From Bacteroidia bacterium (GTDB lineage Bacteria; Bacteroidota; Bacteroidia; Chitinophagales; Chitinophagaceae), in the NCBI GenBank assembly GCA_030429205.1, contig JAUICZ010000001.1, positions 186,001-250,000 of the forward strand: a DNA stretch of 64,000 nt. Reading direction: 5' to 3'. How positions within the stretch are numbered: the first letter of the stretch is position 1; each line of letters opens with the position of its first letter. The notes beneath the pieces were generated by a model. It was not told where the DNA came from. It saw only the letters and a program-made list of their open reading frames with translations, and made no database searches. Made by a program: the position numbers and the translations under genes. This document shows, in pieces, positions 23,094-30,965 of this stretch.

Positions 23094-24170
23094 TTAACTT
23101 TTTACTTCTTTTATCACAGCCTGCAGAATTTCTAATTGCTTGTTGATACTGTGGTGGTGAATTTTCTCATATATCTCAATGATAAACTCTTTAGAGATGC
23201 CTGCATTAGCCGCACGTTCTCCTCTTGTGTTTACTATATCTCTCCAACGCTCGGGTTGAAAAGCGGTCATGTCACACTCTTTTTTCACCTTACCAATTTC
23301 CTTGCTGAGCTCTATTCTTCTTGCTAACAAGTCTACTATCTCAGCATCTATGCTATCCATTTCCTGCCTCAAGTACTCCAGTGCTGCTCCATTTGTCTCT
23401 TGTGCAGCATTCCCTCTAACAACCAGTTTAGACAGTATATCTGTTAAAGTAGTTGGCGTTACTTGTTGTGCGGCATCGCTCAAGGCTGTATCAGGATCCG
23501 TATGCGTTTCTATCATCAAGCCGTCAAAGCCCAGGTCCATAGCTTTTTGTGCTACTTCTGCTATTATCTCGCGGTTTCCGGTAATATGGCTGGGGTCGCA
23601 AATAATCGGCAGCTCCGGCATCCTTCTTTTCAGCTCTATCGGTAGTGGCCAGTTAGGCTGGTTTCTGTATACAGAGGTTTTTTGATAGGAAGAGAAGCCT
23701 CTATGTATTGCTGCAACTTCTTTTACACCCACAGCATTCATTCTTTCAATCGCGCCCTGCCATAGATCTACATCCGGATTTACGGGATTCTTAATCATTA
23801 CAGGAATATCTACTCCCTTTAGTGCATCTGCAATTCGTTGTACCTGAAAAGGGTTTACCGTTGTTCTCGCACCAACCCATATGGTGTCCATACCATATTT
23901 CAGCGCAAGCTCAACATGTGTGGGAGATGCTACTTCTACAGTCGTTTTTAAGCCATATTCTTTTCTCAGATCGCTCAACCATGCAAGAGCATCTTCCCCC
24001 ATTCCCTCAAAACTACCCGGACGGGTTCGGGGTTTCCATACTCCTGCCCTAAACAAGTTCACGGGATTCCCTTTCAAAGCTTCTGCAACCTCAAAAACCT
24101 GCTTTCTGCTTTCTGCACTACAAGGACCTGCTATTAAAAACGGTCCACCATCCTGTTTGAAAAAAGACAT
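23094..24170 (-). CDS. Bifunctional DAHP synthase/chorismate mutase
   Basis: A 358-aa fusion. Residues 1-265 form a type I-beta (KDO8P synthase-like) DAHP synthase, condensing PEP and erythrose 4-phosphate: FLIAGPCSAESRKQ, FRAGVWKPRTRPGSFEGMG, WVGARTTVNPFQVQ, VMIKNPVNPD, IHRGFSSYQ, ICDPSHITGNR and MIETHTDPDTALSDAAQQ, with metal-binding Cys, His, Glu and Asp. Residues about 275-358 form an AroQ-type chorismate mutase (LRQEMDSIDAEIVDLLARRI, then LSKEIGKVKKE). The mutase at the C-terminus is the Bacteroidota order; in Bacillus it is at the N-terminus. The mutase domain is known in such fusions to mediate feedback by prephenate. Confidence 0.95.
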   Translation of the reverse strand: MSFFKQDGGPFLIAGPCSAESRKQVFEVAEALKGNPVNLFRAGVWKPRTRPGSFEGMGEDALAWLSDLRKEYGLKTTVEVASPTHVELALKYGMDTIWVGARTTVNPFQVQRIADALKGVDIPVMIKNPVNPDVDLWQGAIERMNAVGVKEVAAIHRGFSSYQKTSVYRNQPNWPLPIELKRRMPELPIICDPSHITGNREIIAEVAQKAMDLGFDGLMIETHTDPDTALSDAAQQVTPTTLTDILSKLVVRGNAAQETNGAALEYLRQEMDSIDAEIVDLLARRIELSKEIGKVKKECDMTAFQPERWRDIVNTRGERAANAGISKEFIIEIYEKIHHHSINKQLEILQAVIKEVKS

Positions 24171-24222
24171 ATTACAAAGATAGAACCCAAATCGGTAAAC
24201 ACTTACTACTAATTACTTATAG

Positions 24223-24254
24223 TTGTATTCTGTTTATTGAAGATGCTATATTTG
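24223..24254 (+). promoter_or_regulatory. truB promoter
   Basis: TTG at 24223-24225, 21 bases, then TATATTTG at 24247-24254 fit both halves of the Bacteroidota promoter. The box ends four bases before the ATG at 24259, so the mRNA would start at or beside the start codon. Confidence 0.6.
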
Positions 24255-24258
24255 CGCA

Positions 24259-24945
24259 ATGAACAAATTGCCTACGCCTGACGAGTTGAAAGAAGGTGGT
24301 GTACTACTAGTAGACAAACCTGTAGATTGGACATCTTTTGACGTAGTAAATAAGCTACGCCGCCAACTGCATGTCAAAATTGGGCACTGCGGCACCCTAG
24401 ACCCATTAGCAACAGGTTTGTTGATATTATGTACAGGCAAGTTCACAAAAAAAATAACTGAATACCAGCAGCAGGCAAAAGAATATACCGGCATCATTCA
24501 CTTAGGCGCCGTTACACCTACATACGACCTGGAAAGTACTCCTGAACAGGAAAAAGACATTGCTCATATTACAGAAGAAGATATACTCAAGGCCACACAA
24601 CAGTTTATAGGAGACATACAACAATTACCTCCTATACATTCTGCCATCAAAAAAGGTGGTAAAAGGGCATATGAATATGCAAGGGCTGGCAAAGAAGTAA
24701 AGCTAGACCCCAGAAACATCCAAATAACAGCCTTCGATATCACAAAAATAGAACTACCAGAGATACATTTTCGTGTAGCTTGCAGTACCGGCACATATAT
24801 ACGCTCTCTGGCACACGATTTTGGTCAGGCATTAGGTTGCGGAGGCTATCTTCAAGAATTAAGACGCACAAAAATAGGCGAATACAACGCAGATAATGCC
24901 CTCTCCCCTTCCCAGTGGATAGAACACTGGAAACCAACCGCTTAG
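24259..24945 (+). CDS. truB: tRNA pseudouridine-55 synthase
   Basis: Forms pseudouridine 55 in the T loop of most tRNAs. The 228-aa protein shows GGVLLVDKPVDWTSFDVV at the N-terminus, the catalytic GHCGTLDPLATGLL (Asp near residue 46), KEYTGIIHLGAVTPTYD, PPIHSAIKKGGKRAYEYARAG, and FRVACSTGTYIRSLAHDFG. The C-terminal PUA domain of E. coli TruB is essentially missing, as in other short bacterial forms. It diverges from the DAHP synthase gene. Confidence 0.96.
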   Translation: MNKLPTPDELKEGGVLLVDKPVDWTSFDVVNKLRRQLHVKIGHCGTLDPLATGLLILCTGKFTKKITEYQQQAKEYTGIIHLGAVTPTYDLESTPEQEKDIAHITEEDILKATQQFIGDIQQLPPIHSAIKKGGKRAYEYARAGKEVKLDPRNIQITAFDITKIELPEIHFRVACSTGTYIRSLAHDFGQALGCGGYLQELRRTKIGEYNADNALSPSQWIEHWKPTA

Positions 24946-24971
24946 TACTTTTTACATCTTACATTTTTTAC

Positions 24972-25044
24972 CATATTTAATGAGAACGGCCATTCGTTGA
25001 ATGAAACCTGTCATTCGTCAAATAGCTGATCCATATTTCAAAAT
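24972..25044. repeat. 21-bp-phased 13-mer pair (array A)
   Basis: CATTCGTTGAATG at 24991-25003 (a perfect CATTC/GAATG inverted repeat) and CATTCGTCAAATA at 25012-25024 start exactly 21 bp apart. Weaker relatives, CATATTTAATG at 24972 and CATATTTCAAAAT at 25032, extend the series at 19-20 bp. The motif and spacing match arrays at 39548-39602 and 41867-41942. It lies between truB and a lipoprotein gene; no clear -7 box accompanies it on either strand. Confidence 0.6.
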
Positions 25045-25143
25045 AATGGGCTTCTTTTACAATACCTGTAAGCCCAACCTATAAACCCACCTATAATAAA
25101 ACCCAAACTTTGAAAAACGGGAGCGTCAGCCCCTGTAAACTTT

Positions 25144-25173
25144 AAAGCAATCCATTATGGATTGCTTTTTTTA
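25144..25173 (+). terminator. Terminator or attenuator just before the lipoprotein gene
   Basis: AAAGCAATCC pairs with GGATTGCTTT around ATTAT and runs into eight T. It could end the truB transcript, end a short RNA starting after array A, or act as an attenuator, because the next start codon (25184) is only about ten bases away. Confidence 0.8.
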
Positions 25174-25183
25174 TTTTAACCTA

Positions 25184-25621
25184 ATGAAGCACATATTAAG
25201 TACTACTTGCATCATCTTGGTTATTATACTTTTCAGCTGTAATAATGCTCACATTAATAATGAGGAAGCCAACATAGAGAAAGTGCTGAATACTCAGGTA
25301 GAAGGCTGGAATAAAGGAAATATAGACGAGTATATGAAGGGATACTGGAATAGCGACAGCCTCTTATTCATAGGAAGAGGAGGCCCGGGTTGGGGGTATC
25401 AAAACACATTGGAAAGGTATAAAAATGCGTACCCCAACAAAGCTACAATGGGTGAGCTTTCATTTTCAGATTTAAAATACAACCGACTGTCTGACGAATA
25501 CTACCAGGTTATAGGCAAGTTTCATCTGGAAAGAGAAAACAATGATGCTAACGGCTATTTTACCTTACTATTCAGAAAAATAGATGGTAAATGGCTAATC
25601 GTATCAGACCATAGCAGTTAG
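25184..25621 (+). CDS. Lipoprotein with NTF2/DUF4440-like domain
   Basis: A 145-aa protein with a lipoprotein signal (IILVIILFSC, lipobox Cys near residue 19) and a mature domain resembling the SnoaL/DUF4440 NTF2-like fold: IEKVLNTQVEGWNKGNIDEYM, LLFIGRGGPGWGYQNTLERYK, and the closing YFTLLFRKIDGKWLIVSDHSS. Such domains form small cone-shaped dimers that bind ligands; the function is unknown. ATG 25184 is chosen because the signal peptide begins there; the frame is open to 25157, but that part is inside the terminator hairpin. Confidence 0.8.
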   Translation: MKHILSTTCIILVIILFSCNNAHINNEEANIEKVLNTQVEGWNKGNIDEYMKGYWNSDSLLFIGRGGPGWGYQNTLERYKNAYPNKATMGELSFSDLKYNRLSDEYYQVIGKFHLERENNDANGYFTLLFRKIDGKWLIVSDHSS

Positions 25622-25675
25622 ACCCGGCAAGCTCTTATCTCATTTTTTGTATCTTGACGCAATAGTTGATACTCC

Positions 25676-25963
25676 ATGTTGAGAGAAAACATCATATCGA
25701 TCTGCCCGACGATATTCGCAGGCTTGACAATATTATTTATTGTCTTGAAAATATTTACACTGAAAAATTTAAATGTAAAAACCAGCAACTATAGCAAGGC
25801 GTTCATCAAGTCTCTTATGCCGGTATCCAGGCAAGAACGTAAAAACATGACCAATACAAGGTTAGCCAACTACTATGCTCGCAGTAATGATATCAACTTT
25901 GTATACTATGTACTTTCAATAATTGTACTGGGCACCTACTTTCTATTATCTTCAATTAACTAA
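25676..25963 (+). CDS. Small two-helix membrane protein, unknown
   Basis: A 95-aa protein with a hydrophobic segment at about residues 7-27 and another at about 75-92, separated by a basic loop (SRQERKNMTNTRLANYYARS). No family is recognised. It follows the lipoprotein gene by 54 nt on the same strand and is closed by a terminator shared with rho. Confidence 0.6.
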   Translation: MLRENIISICPTIFAGLTILFIVLKIFTLKNLNVKTSNYSKAFIKSLMPVSRQERKNMTNTRLANYYARSNDINFVYYVLSIIVLGTYFLLSSIN

Positions 25964-25967
25964 AATA

Positions 25968-25998
25968 ACAAGGGCTACTCAATGAGTAGCCCTTGTCT
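25968..25998. terminator. Bidirectional terminator between the small membrane gene and rho
   Basis: ACAAGGGCTACTC and GAGTAGCCCTTGT form a 13-bp stem around AAT. The inner nine bases of the stem (GGGCTACTC) recur in the terminator at 51222-51250. Confidence 0.82.
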
Positions 25999-26018
25999 TT
26001 ATATCTGAATATTAGGTT

Positions 26019-27668
26019 CTATTTACCCATTGTAGCTAAGAACTCTTCATTGCTCTTAGTACCTTTCATTTGACTCATTAAGAAGTTCATTGCCTCATCT
26101 GTATGCATATCTGCGATATGGTTACGGATGATCCACATCTTGTTCATGATGTCTTTTCCTAATAGTAGGTCATCACGACGAGTAGAAGAAGAAGTAATAT
26201 CAATTGCAGGGAAGATGCGCTTGTTAGCCAATCTACGATCCAATTGAAGCTCCATGTTACCCGTTCCTTTGAACTCCTCAAATATCACTTCATCCATTTT
26301 ACTACCGGTATCGATCAATGCTGTTGCAAGTATAGTTAAAGAACCTCCGTTTTCTATCTTACGAGCTGCACCAAAGAATTGCTTTGGCTTTTGCATAGCA
26401 TTAGCTTCCACACCACCAGACAATACTTTACCGGATGCAGGAGCCACTGTATTGTGTGCACGAGCAAGTCTGGTTATAGAGTCTAGTAATATCACTACAT
26501 CGTGACCTACCTCTACCAAACGCTTAGCTTTTTGAAGTGCTATGGTAGAAACTTTTACGTGTTTATCAGCCGGTTCATCAAATGTAGATGCAATCACCTC
26601 TGCATTTACGCTGCGCTGCATATCGGTTACCTCTTCCGGACGTTCATCTACCAACACGATCATCAGGTAACACTCAGGATGGTTTGCCGCAATAGCGTTA
26701 GCCACCTCTTTCAGTAACATTGTTTTACCTGTTTTAGGCTGCGCAACGATCAAACCACGCTGCCCTTTACCAATTGGTGTAAACAGATCCATGATACGCG
26801 TACCATAGTAAGTGTTTTTTGTATACAGGTTCAACTTTTCGAAAGGGAAAAGTGGTGTCAGGTAATCAAAAGGCACCCTGTCCCTGATCTCTTCAGGCAA
26901 CTTACCATTAATGGTCTCTACCTTTAAAAGAGCAAAGTATTTTTCACCTTCTTTCGGTGGGCGCACTGTACCTTTTACAGTATCACCTGTTTTAAGTCCG
27001 AATAGTTTTATCTGCGACGGTGATACATATATATCATCCGGTGAGCTTAAATAGTTGTAATCACTACTACGCAAGAAACCATAACCATCCTGCATCATTT
27101 CCAACACGCCTTCACTAACTATGTTAGCATCTATTTCTACATTGAAATGAGAGTTATTGTCTTTTTTCTGGTTTCTGCTGTTAGACCTCGGCTTTCTTCC
27201 CTCGTTCTCCTCAGTTTTTTCTTCCGCCGCATCTTCTGCAGGTTGATCTTTAGATGAATCATCTTCTGCAGTCGGCATGATAATATCAGAGCTGCTGTCC
27301 TCTTCTGAAGCCTCATCAGCAGGTTCTGCAGATTTTGCAGGCTCTTCTGTTTCTTCTTTCTTAGGCTTTCTTGTTCTGCGTTTTTTAGTAGGCTCTGCTT
27401 TTAATGCAGGTTGCCCGTCGTTTGCAGCAGCATCTTCCTCTTCTTCTTTCTCTTTTTGAGGTTTACGAGTACGGCGCTTTTTAACAGGTTCAGCTTCTTT
27501 TTCTTTATTATCGGCTTTTTCACCCTCTGCAAGGGCCTGATGATCTAAGATCTTATAAATAAGGTCTTGTTTACCTAATGATTTTACACCTCTGATTTTA
27601 AGGTTGCTGGCAATGTCTACCAGTTCGGGAACGAGCATGTCGTTCAATTGAAGAATATCGTATGGCAT
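26019..27668 (-). CDS. rho: Transcription termination factor Rho with disordered insertion
   Basis: Hexameric RNA helicase that ends transcription. At 549 aa it is about 130 residues longer than E. coli Rho (419). The N-terminal Rho_N region ([20 protein letters not shown]) is followed by a low-complexity insertion (about residues 50-180) rich in Glu, Lys, Ala, Asp and Ser, with a duplicated KKRRTRKP block. The RNA-binding cold-shock domain follows ([20 protein letters not shown]). Walker A is [11 protein letters not shown] near residue 312, Walker [14 protein letters not shown] near 392, and the Q/R-loop segments ([16 protein letters not shown]) are intact. Bacteroidota Rho insertions of this kind have been linked to phase separation in Bacteroides thetaiotaomicron. 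A terminator follows and a structured leader precedes. Confidence 0.97.
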   Translation of the reverse strand: MPYDILQLNDMLVPELVDIASNLKIRGVKSLGKQDLIYKILDHQALAEGEKADNKEKEAEPVKKRRTRKPQKEKEEEEDAAANDGQPALKAEPTKKRRTRKPKKEETEEPAKSAEPADEASEEDSSSDIIMPTAEDDSSKDQPAEDAAEEKTEENEGRKPRSNSRNQKKDNNSHFNVEIDANIVSEGVLEMMQDGYGFLRSSDYNYLSSPDDIYVSPSQIKLFGLKTGDTVKGTVRPPKEGEKYFALLKVETINGKLPEEIRDRVPFDYLTPLFPFEKLNLYTKNTYYGTRIMDLFTPIGKGQRGLIVAQPKTGKTMLLKEVANAIAANHPECYLMIVLVDERPEEVTDMQRSVNAEVIASTFDEPADKHVKVSTIALQKAKRLVEVGHDVVILLDSITRLARAHNTVAPASGKVLSGGVEANAMQKPKQFFGAARKIENGGSLTILATALIDTGSKMDEVIFEEFKGTGNMELQLDRRLANKRIFPAIDITSSSTRRDDLLLGKDIMNKMWIIRNHIADMHTDEAMNFLMSQMKGTKSNEEFLATMGK

Positions 27669-27859
27669 ACGAATGTTTTTGTAAGAATATTTTTTAGTAC
27701 GTTTTTTTGACCCTATTTAACTCTATTACGGCTACTCTGTCCGAAAAACCTATAACTTAATAAATGGGAAAAATTCAGTATTCTGAATGATTAAAGCGGA
27801 ATATGGCTACTCCGTAATGCAAGGATACAAATGTTTTCTATTATAATCCAAATATTTTT
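27669..27859 (-). promoter_or_regulatory. rho leader with repeats
   Basis: This 191-nt gap before rho contains, in plus coordinates, ATTACGG at 27725-27731 and its complement CCGTAAT at 27812-27818; the direct repeat GGCTACTC at 27730-27737 and 27805-27812; and between them a hairpin ATTCAG/CTGAAT (about 27775-27790). Such structure could serve Rho autoregulation, known for E. coli rho; here it is inference. No TAnnTTTG box stood out. Confidence 0.35.
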
Positions 27860-28864
27860 TTAAGATTTCTGTCCTTTATCTGTCAAATATGCCTTTCCTA
27901 TGCGGTTGAGCGTATCTTTCAGAGCAGTGTACTCAAAGCCATTTATATATTTATGCAGCTTACTATTGTCGTATTTTACAAGTTGCTGCGCTGTCCTTGC
28001 CGTTTCTCTTGTAATACCGGCGGGTTTGCCTGTAAAGAAGCTTTTCAGTGCGCTCAAACGCCATACCAATGCGCTCATCCACCTGCTGGCCTGTTTATGC
28101 GGCGGCTTTCTGTTCATAGCATTGGCCAGCCCGGTAAACACATCTTTATATGCAAAGTTACCGGCACTCACAATAAATCGTTCTTCACTAATATCGCTTT
28201 TCATTAACTCATACATCACCCTGCAGACGTCTTTTACATCTACCCATGCATTAGTACCCAGCGTATAATATGCAAACTCGCTATATACTATACTCACCAG
28301 CTTTGCCGAACCTTTATCCCAATCTCCCTCTCCGAGTATTATTCCCGGGTTAATGATAACTGCATTCAAACCTTCTGCCATGCCTCGCCATACTTCCATT
28401 TCAGCATAATACTTACTCTCTGAGTAAATAGAGTTACGCCTGCTTTCTTCCCACTGCTCCGCTTCTGTAATGGGTACATTTTCTTTGCTACGCCCTAAAG
28501 CTGCAATAGAACTGACGTGTACCAACTTTCTTACCCCGGCATCGTTTGCGGCGTTTACCACATTTGCAGCACTGTCTATGTTTACTTGTAATAGCTTCAG
28601 CCTGTCTTTTTTGCTGAAAGAGACTATAGCAGCACAATGATACACTTCTGCTACCCCACTCATTGCCTCTTCTACATCATATATATCCAGCAAGTCTCGT
28701 CGCTGCCAGTCTACATTGGGTAGTTCTTCCAGCTGTTTTGAGGGAGGGGTGTTATTATACAACGCCCTTACGTACTCACCTTTTGCGGATAGGTATTGTA
28801 CCAAGTGGCTACCTAAAAAACCGCTTGCACCTGTTACTAATACTATATCAGACGATTGGCTCAA
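27860..28864 (-). CDS. NAD-dependent epimerase/dehydratase family protein
   Basis: A 334-aa extended short-chain dehydrogenase. The N-terminal VLVTGASGFLGSHLVQYLS binds the dinucleotide, VYHCAAIVSFSKKDR lies near residue 75, Ser and the YxxxK catalytic pair appear in VHVSSIAALG and YSESKYYAEME, and NPGIILGEGDWDKGS follows. It resembles the dihydroflavonol-4-reductase-like group common in Bacteroidota. Substrate unknown. It starts eight bases after pheS on the same strand, so the two are probably co-transcribed, without an obvious functional link. Confidence 0.86.
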   Translation of the reverse strand: MSQSSDIVLVTGASGFLGSHLVQYLSAKGEYVRALYNNTPPSKQLEELPNVDWQRRDLLDIYDVEEAMSGVAEVYHCAAIVSFSKKDRLKLLQVNIDSAANVVNAANDAGVRKLVHVSSIAALGRSKENVPITEAEQWEESRRNSIYSESKYYAEMEVWRGMAEGLNAVIINPGIILGEGDWDKGSAKLVSIVYSEFAYYTLGTNAWVDVKDVCRVMYELMKSDISEERFIVSAGNFAYKDVFTGLANAMNRKPPHKQASRWMSALVWRLSALKSFFTGKPAGITRETARTAQQLVKYDNSKLHKYINGFEYTALKDTLNRIGKAYLTDKGQKS

Positions 28865-28872
28865 TATTTATA

Positions 28873-29898
28873 TCAAAGTGGCTGAAACTGCTTTAAGAAA
28901 CGTACATCGTTTTGCGAGTATAAACGCAGGTCGTTCACCTGATATTTGATCTGTGTGATACGCTCTACACCCATACCAAATGCAAAACCAGTGTATACAT
29001 CGGGATCTATATCAAAGTTGCGCAGCACATTAGGATGTACCATGCCGCAACCCAATATCTCTACCCAACCTGTTTTTTTACAAAGGGCACAACCGCTACC
29101 ACCACAAACTGTACATGAGATATCCATCTCCGCGCTTGGCTCTGTAAATGGGAAGTATGACGGACGAAAACGAACTTTCGTATGCTCTCCGAACATCTCT
29201 TTCACGAAATAATATAAGGTTTGCTTCAAATCAGCAAAAGAAACGTTCTTATCAATATACAATCCCTCTATTTGGTGGAAGAAACAGTGTGCACGTGCAG
29301 AGATTGTTTCGTTACGATATACACGCCCCGGACATATCACCCTGATAGGTGGTTTGGTTTGTTCCATCACCCTTGACTGTGTAGACGATGAGTGCGTACG
29401 CAATACCCAATCCGGGTTTTGCTGTACATAAAAGGTATCCTGCATATCACGGGCAGTGTGATGCTCAGGCATGTTCAACGACGTGAAATTGTGCCAGTCA
29501 TCTTCTATTTCAGGACCGGTAGCCACACTAAATCCTATCTTCTCCAATATCGATACCATTTGGTTTTCCACCATTCTCAACGGATGGCGAGACCCCTCAG
29601 CTATTGGCGTGCCAGGTAAGGTTTTATCAATACCGTCATCTTTTTTAGCCTTGCTGTTTTGCAGGTACTTATATTCTTCGAATTTAGCTTCTGCTGCTTG
29701 TTTAAAGCCATTCAACATCTGCCCCGCCTCTTTTTTCAGTTCTTTAGGCACATTCTTCATCTCTCCGAATATCTCCTTCACGATACCCTTTGTACCCAAA
29801 AACTTGATGCGGTACTGCTCCAGTTCATCAGCACTAGCCGGCACAACTGCCGCTATCTCTTGTTTAAGTTGCTCTATTTTTTCCTTCAGGGATTGCAT
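28873..29898 (-). CDS. pheS: Phenylalanine-tRNA ligase alpha subunit
   Basis: Charges tRNA-Phe as an alpha2-beta2 enzyme with PheT, which is not in the window. The 341-aa subunit has an N-terminal coiled coil (about residues 1-85), then the class II core: PGTPIAEGSRHPLRMVENQM, GFSVATGPEIEDDWHNF (motif 1 region), HTARDMQDTFYV, LRTHSSSTQSRVM, VYRNETISARAHCFFHQIEG (motif 2), FRPSYFPFTEPSAEMD, and GFAFGMGVERI (motif 3). The CTVCGGSGCALCKKTG segment is Cys-rich and may bind zinc. Met at 29898 is chosen over 29907. Confidence 0.95.
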   Translation of the reverse strand: MQSLKEKIEQLKQEIAAVVPASADELEQYRIKFLGTKGIVKEIFGEMKNVPKELKKEAGQMLNGFKQAAEAKFEEYKYLQNSKAKKDDGIDKTLPGTPIAEGSRHPLRMVENQMVSILEKIGFSVATGPEIEDDWHNFTSLNMPEHHTARDMQDTFYVQQNPDWVLRTHSSSTQSRVMEQTKPPIRVICPGRVYRNETISARAHCFFHQIEGLYIDKNVSFADLKQTLYYFVKEMFGEHTKVRFRPSYFPFTEPSAEMDISCTVCGGSGCALCKKTGWVEILGCGMVHPNVLRNFDIDPDVYTGFAFGMGVERITQIKYQVNDLRLYSQNDVRFLKQFQPL

Positions 29899-30093
29899 AA
29901 TGGGCAAAGATAACTGCTTAATATGATAATTAAAGTGCGGATTATAGGATTACTATTTTAACATATTTGTTCTGTTTTGTTGCAGAATTAGAAGTTATAG
30001 GTAAATGTTTGTTTCAATTTGTTCTATTTTTTAGCATTTTGAGCTTGTAAAAATTACATGTAGCTAATTTATGTTACTTAAACCCATTTAATA

Positions 30094-30109
30094 ACAAAAA
30101 TACGCAATT
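30094..30109. repeat. 16-bp direct repeat, copy 1
   Basis: ACAAAAATACGCAATT; an identical copy is at 30907-30922, so the two flank the TonB-C gene. Read on the minus strand it contains TATTTTTG, a TAnnTTTG match, with TTG 18 bases upstream, and so may be a pheS promoter about 195 nt before that gene. Confidence 0.5.
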
Positions 30110-30122
30110 TTAACCATACGCA

Positions 30123-30797
30123 ATGAAAGTATTATCACTTATTACAGCCCTTATAACACTGCCTTTATTATGCTTTAGCCAAAGCCAAACTGTAAAATAT
30201 TATAAGAATATGTACCTGACTAAGGAAGTGTCAGAAAAAAAAGGGAAATACATATTGACCACGACAGAAAATAAAGACGGCAGCACAACAAAAGAAATAA
30301 AGGAAATTAAGTCGGGGATTCTTTTACTAAGCGAAACCTTAAAAGATGGCAAACCACATGGCACATGGATTGATAAAATAAGCCGTCCTAGTGATTATAA
30401 TAAATTAAACTATGGTTTCAATGTTACATACTCGAAAGAGAAGTGTACCAATAGCATGCCAATTAATAGTAACACTGCACTAATGTTTAGCATAGACTCA
30501 ACTTACCAACCTCCAGTACTAGCGGGTTACTCTGATTTTAATCAATATTTAGCGTACAATTTGGTTTATCCAGCTAATGCAAGAGGAAATGCTATACAAG
30601 GAGAAATTCTGCTTTCTTACACAATAACAGAAAAAGGAGAAATAACTAATATAGTTGTTAATCAAAGTGTACATAAACACTTAGACAAAGAGGCTGTAAG
30701 GGTTATTAGAGAAATGAAAATTAAAGAGCCTGCAAAGTTTGAGGGCAAGGATGTTAGTATATGTGTTAGCCTACCTATTAATTTTACGTTGGGGTAA
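30123..30797 (+). CDS. Secreted protein with TonB C-terminal domain
   Basis: A 224-aa protein with a cleavable-type signal peptide (MKVLSLITALITLPLLCFSQ). Residues about 20-130 contain a DGKPHGTW element like those of MORN-type toxin_WG/antitoxin repeats in Bacteroidota. Residues about 140-224 form a TonB C-terminal domain: YLAYNLVYPANARGNAIQGE, LSYTITEKGEITNIVV, LDKEAVRVIREM and ICVSLPINFTLG. There is no membrane anchor or Pro-rich spacer, so it is not a classical TonB; a periplasmic role with a TonB-dependent system or wall binding is possible. Function unproven. Confidence 0.75.
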   Translation: MKVLSLITALITLPLLCFSQSQTVKYYKNMYLTKEVSEKKGKYILTTTENKDGSTTKEIKEIKSGILLLSETLKDGKPHGTWIDKISRPSDYNKLNYGFNVTYSKEKCTNSMPINSNTALMFSIDSTYQPPVLAGYSDFNQYLAYNLVYPANARGNAIQGEILLSYTITEKGEITNIVVNQSVHKHLDKEAVRVIREMKIKEPAKFEGKDVSICVSLPINFTLG

Positions 30798-30906
30798 CAT
30801 AGTTATGAAAGGTCTAAACCCAACCAGCCTTTACGAAAAGTATACTCATGAGTAAGCATAACCACAAGCCACAAAAGGTTGATTTTTCTTCTTTAACACT
30901 TCTATG

Positions 30907-30922
30907 ACAAAAATACGCAATT
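30907..30922. repeat. 16-bp direct repeat, copy 2
   Basis: Identical to 30094-30109. On the minus strand it also reads TATTTTTG, which would direct transcription antisense to the TonB-C gene, but no -33 TTG lies at the right distance. Confidence 0.45.
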
Positions 30923-30965
30923 AATTTATTGTCTTGCTCGTTTAAATGTTAGCATAACACCTTGC

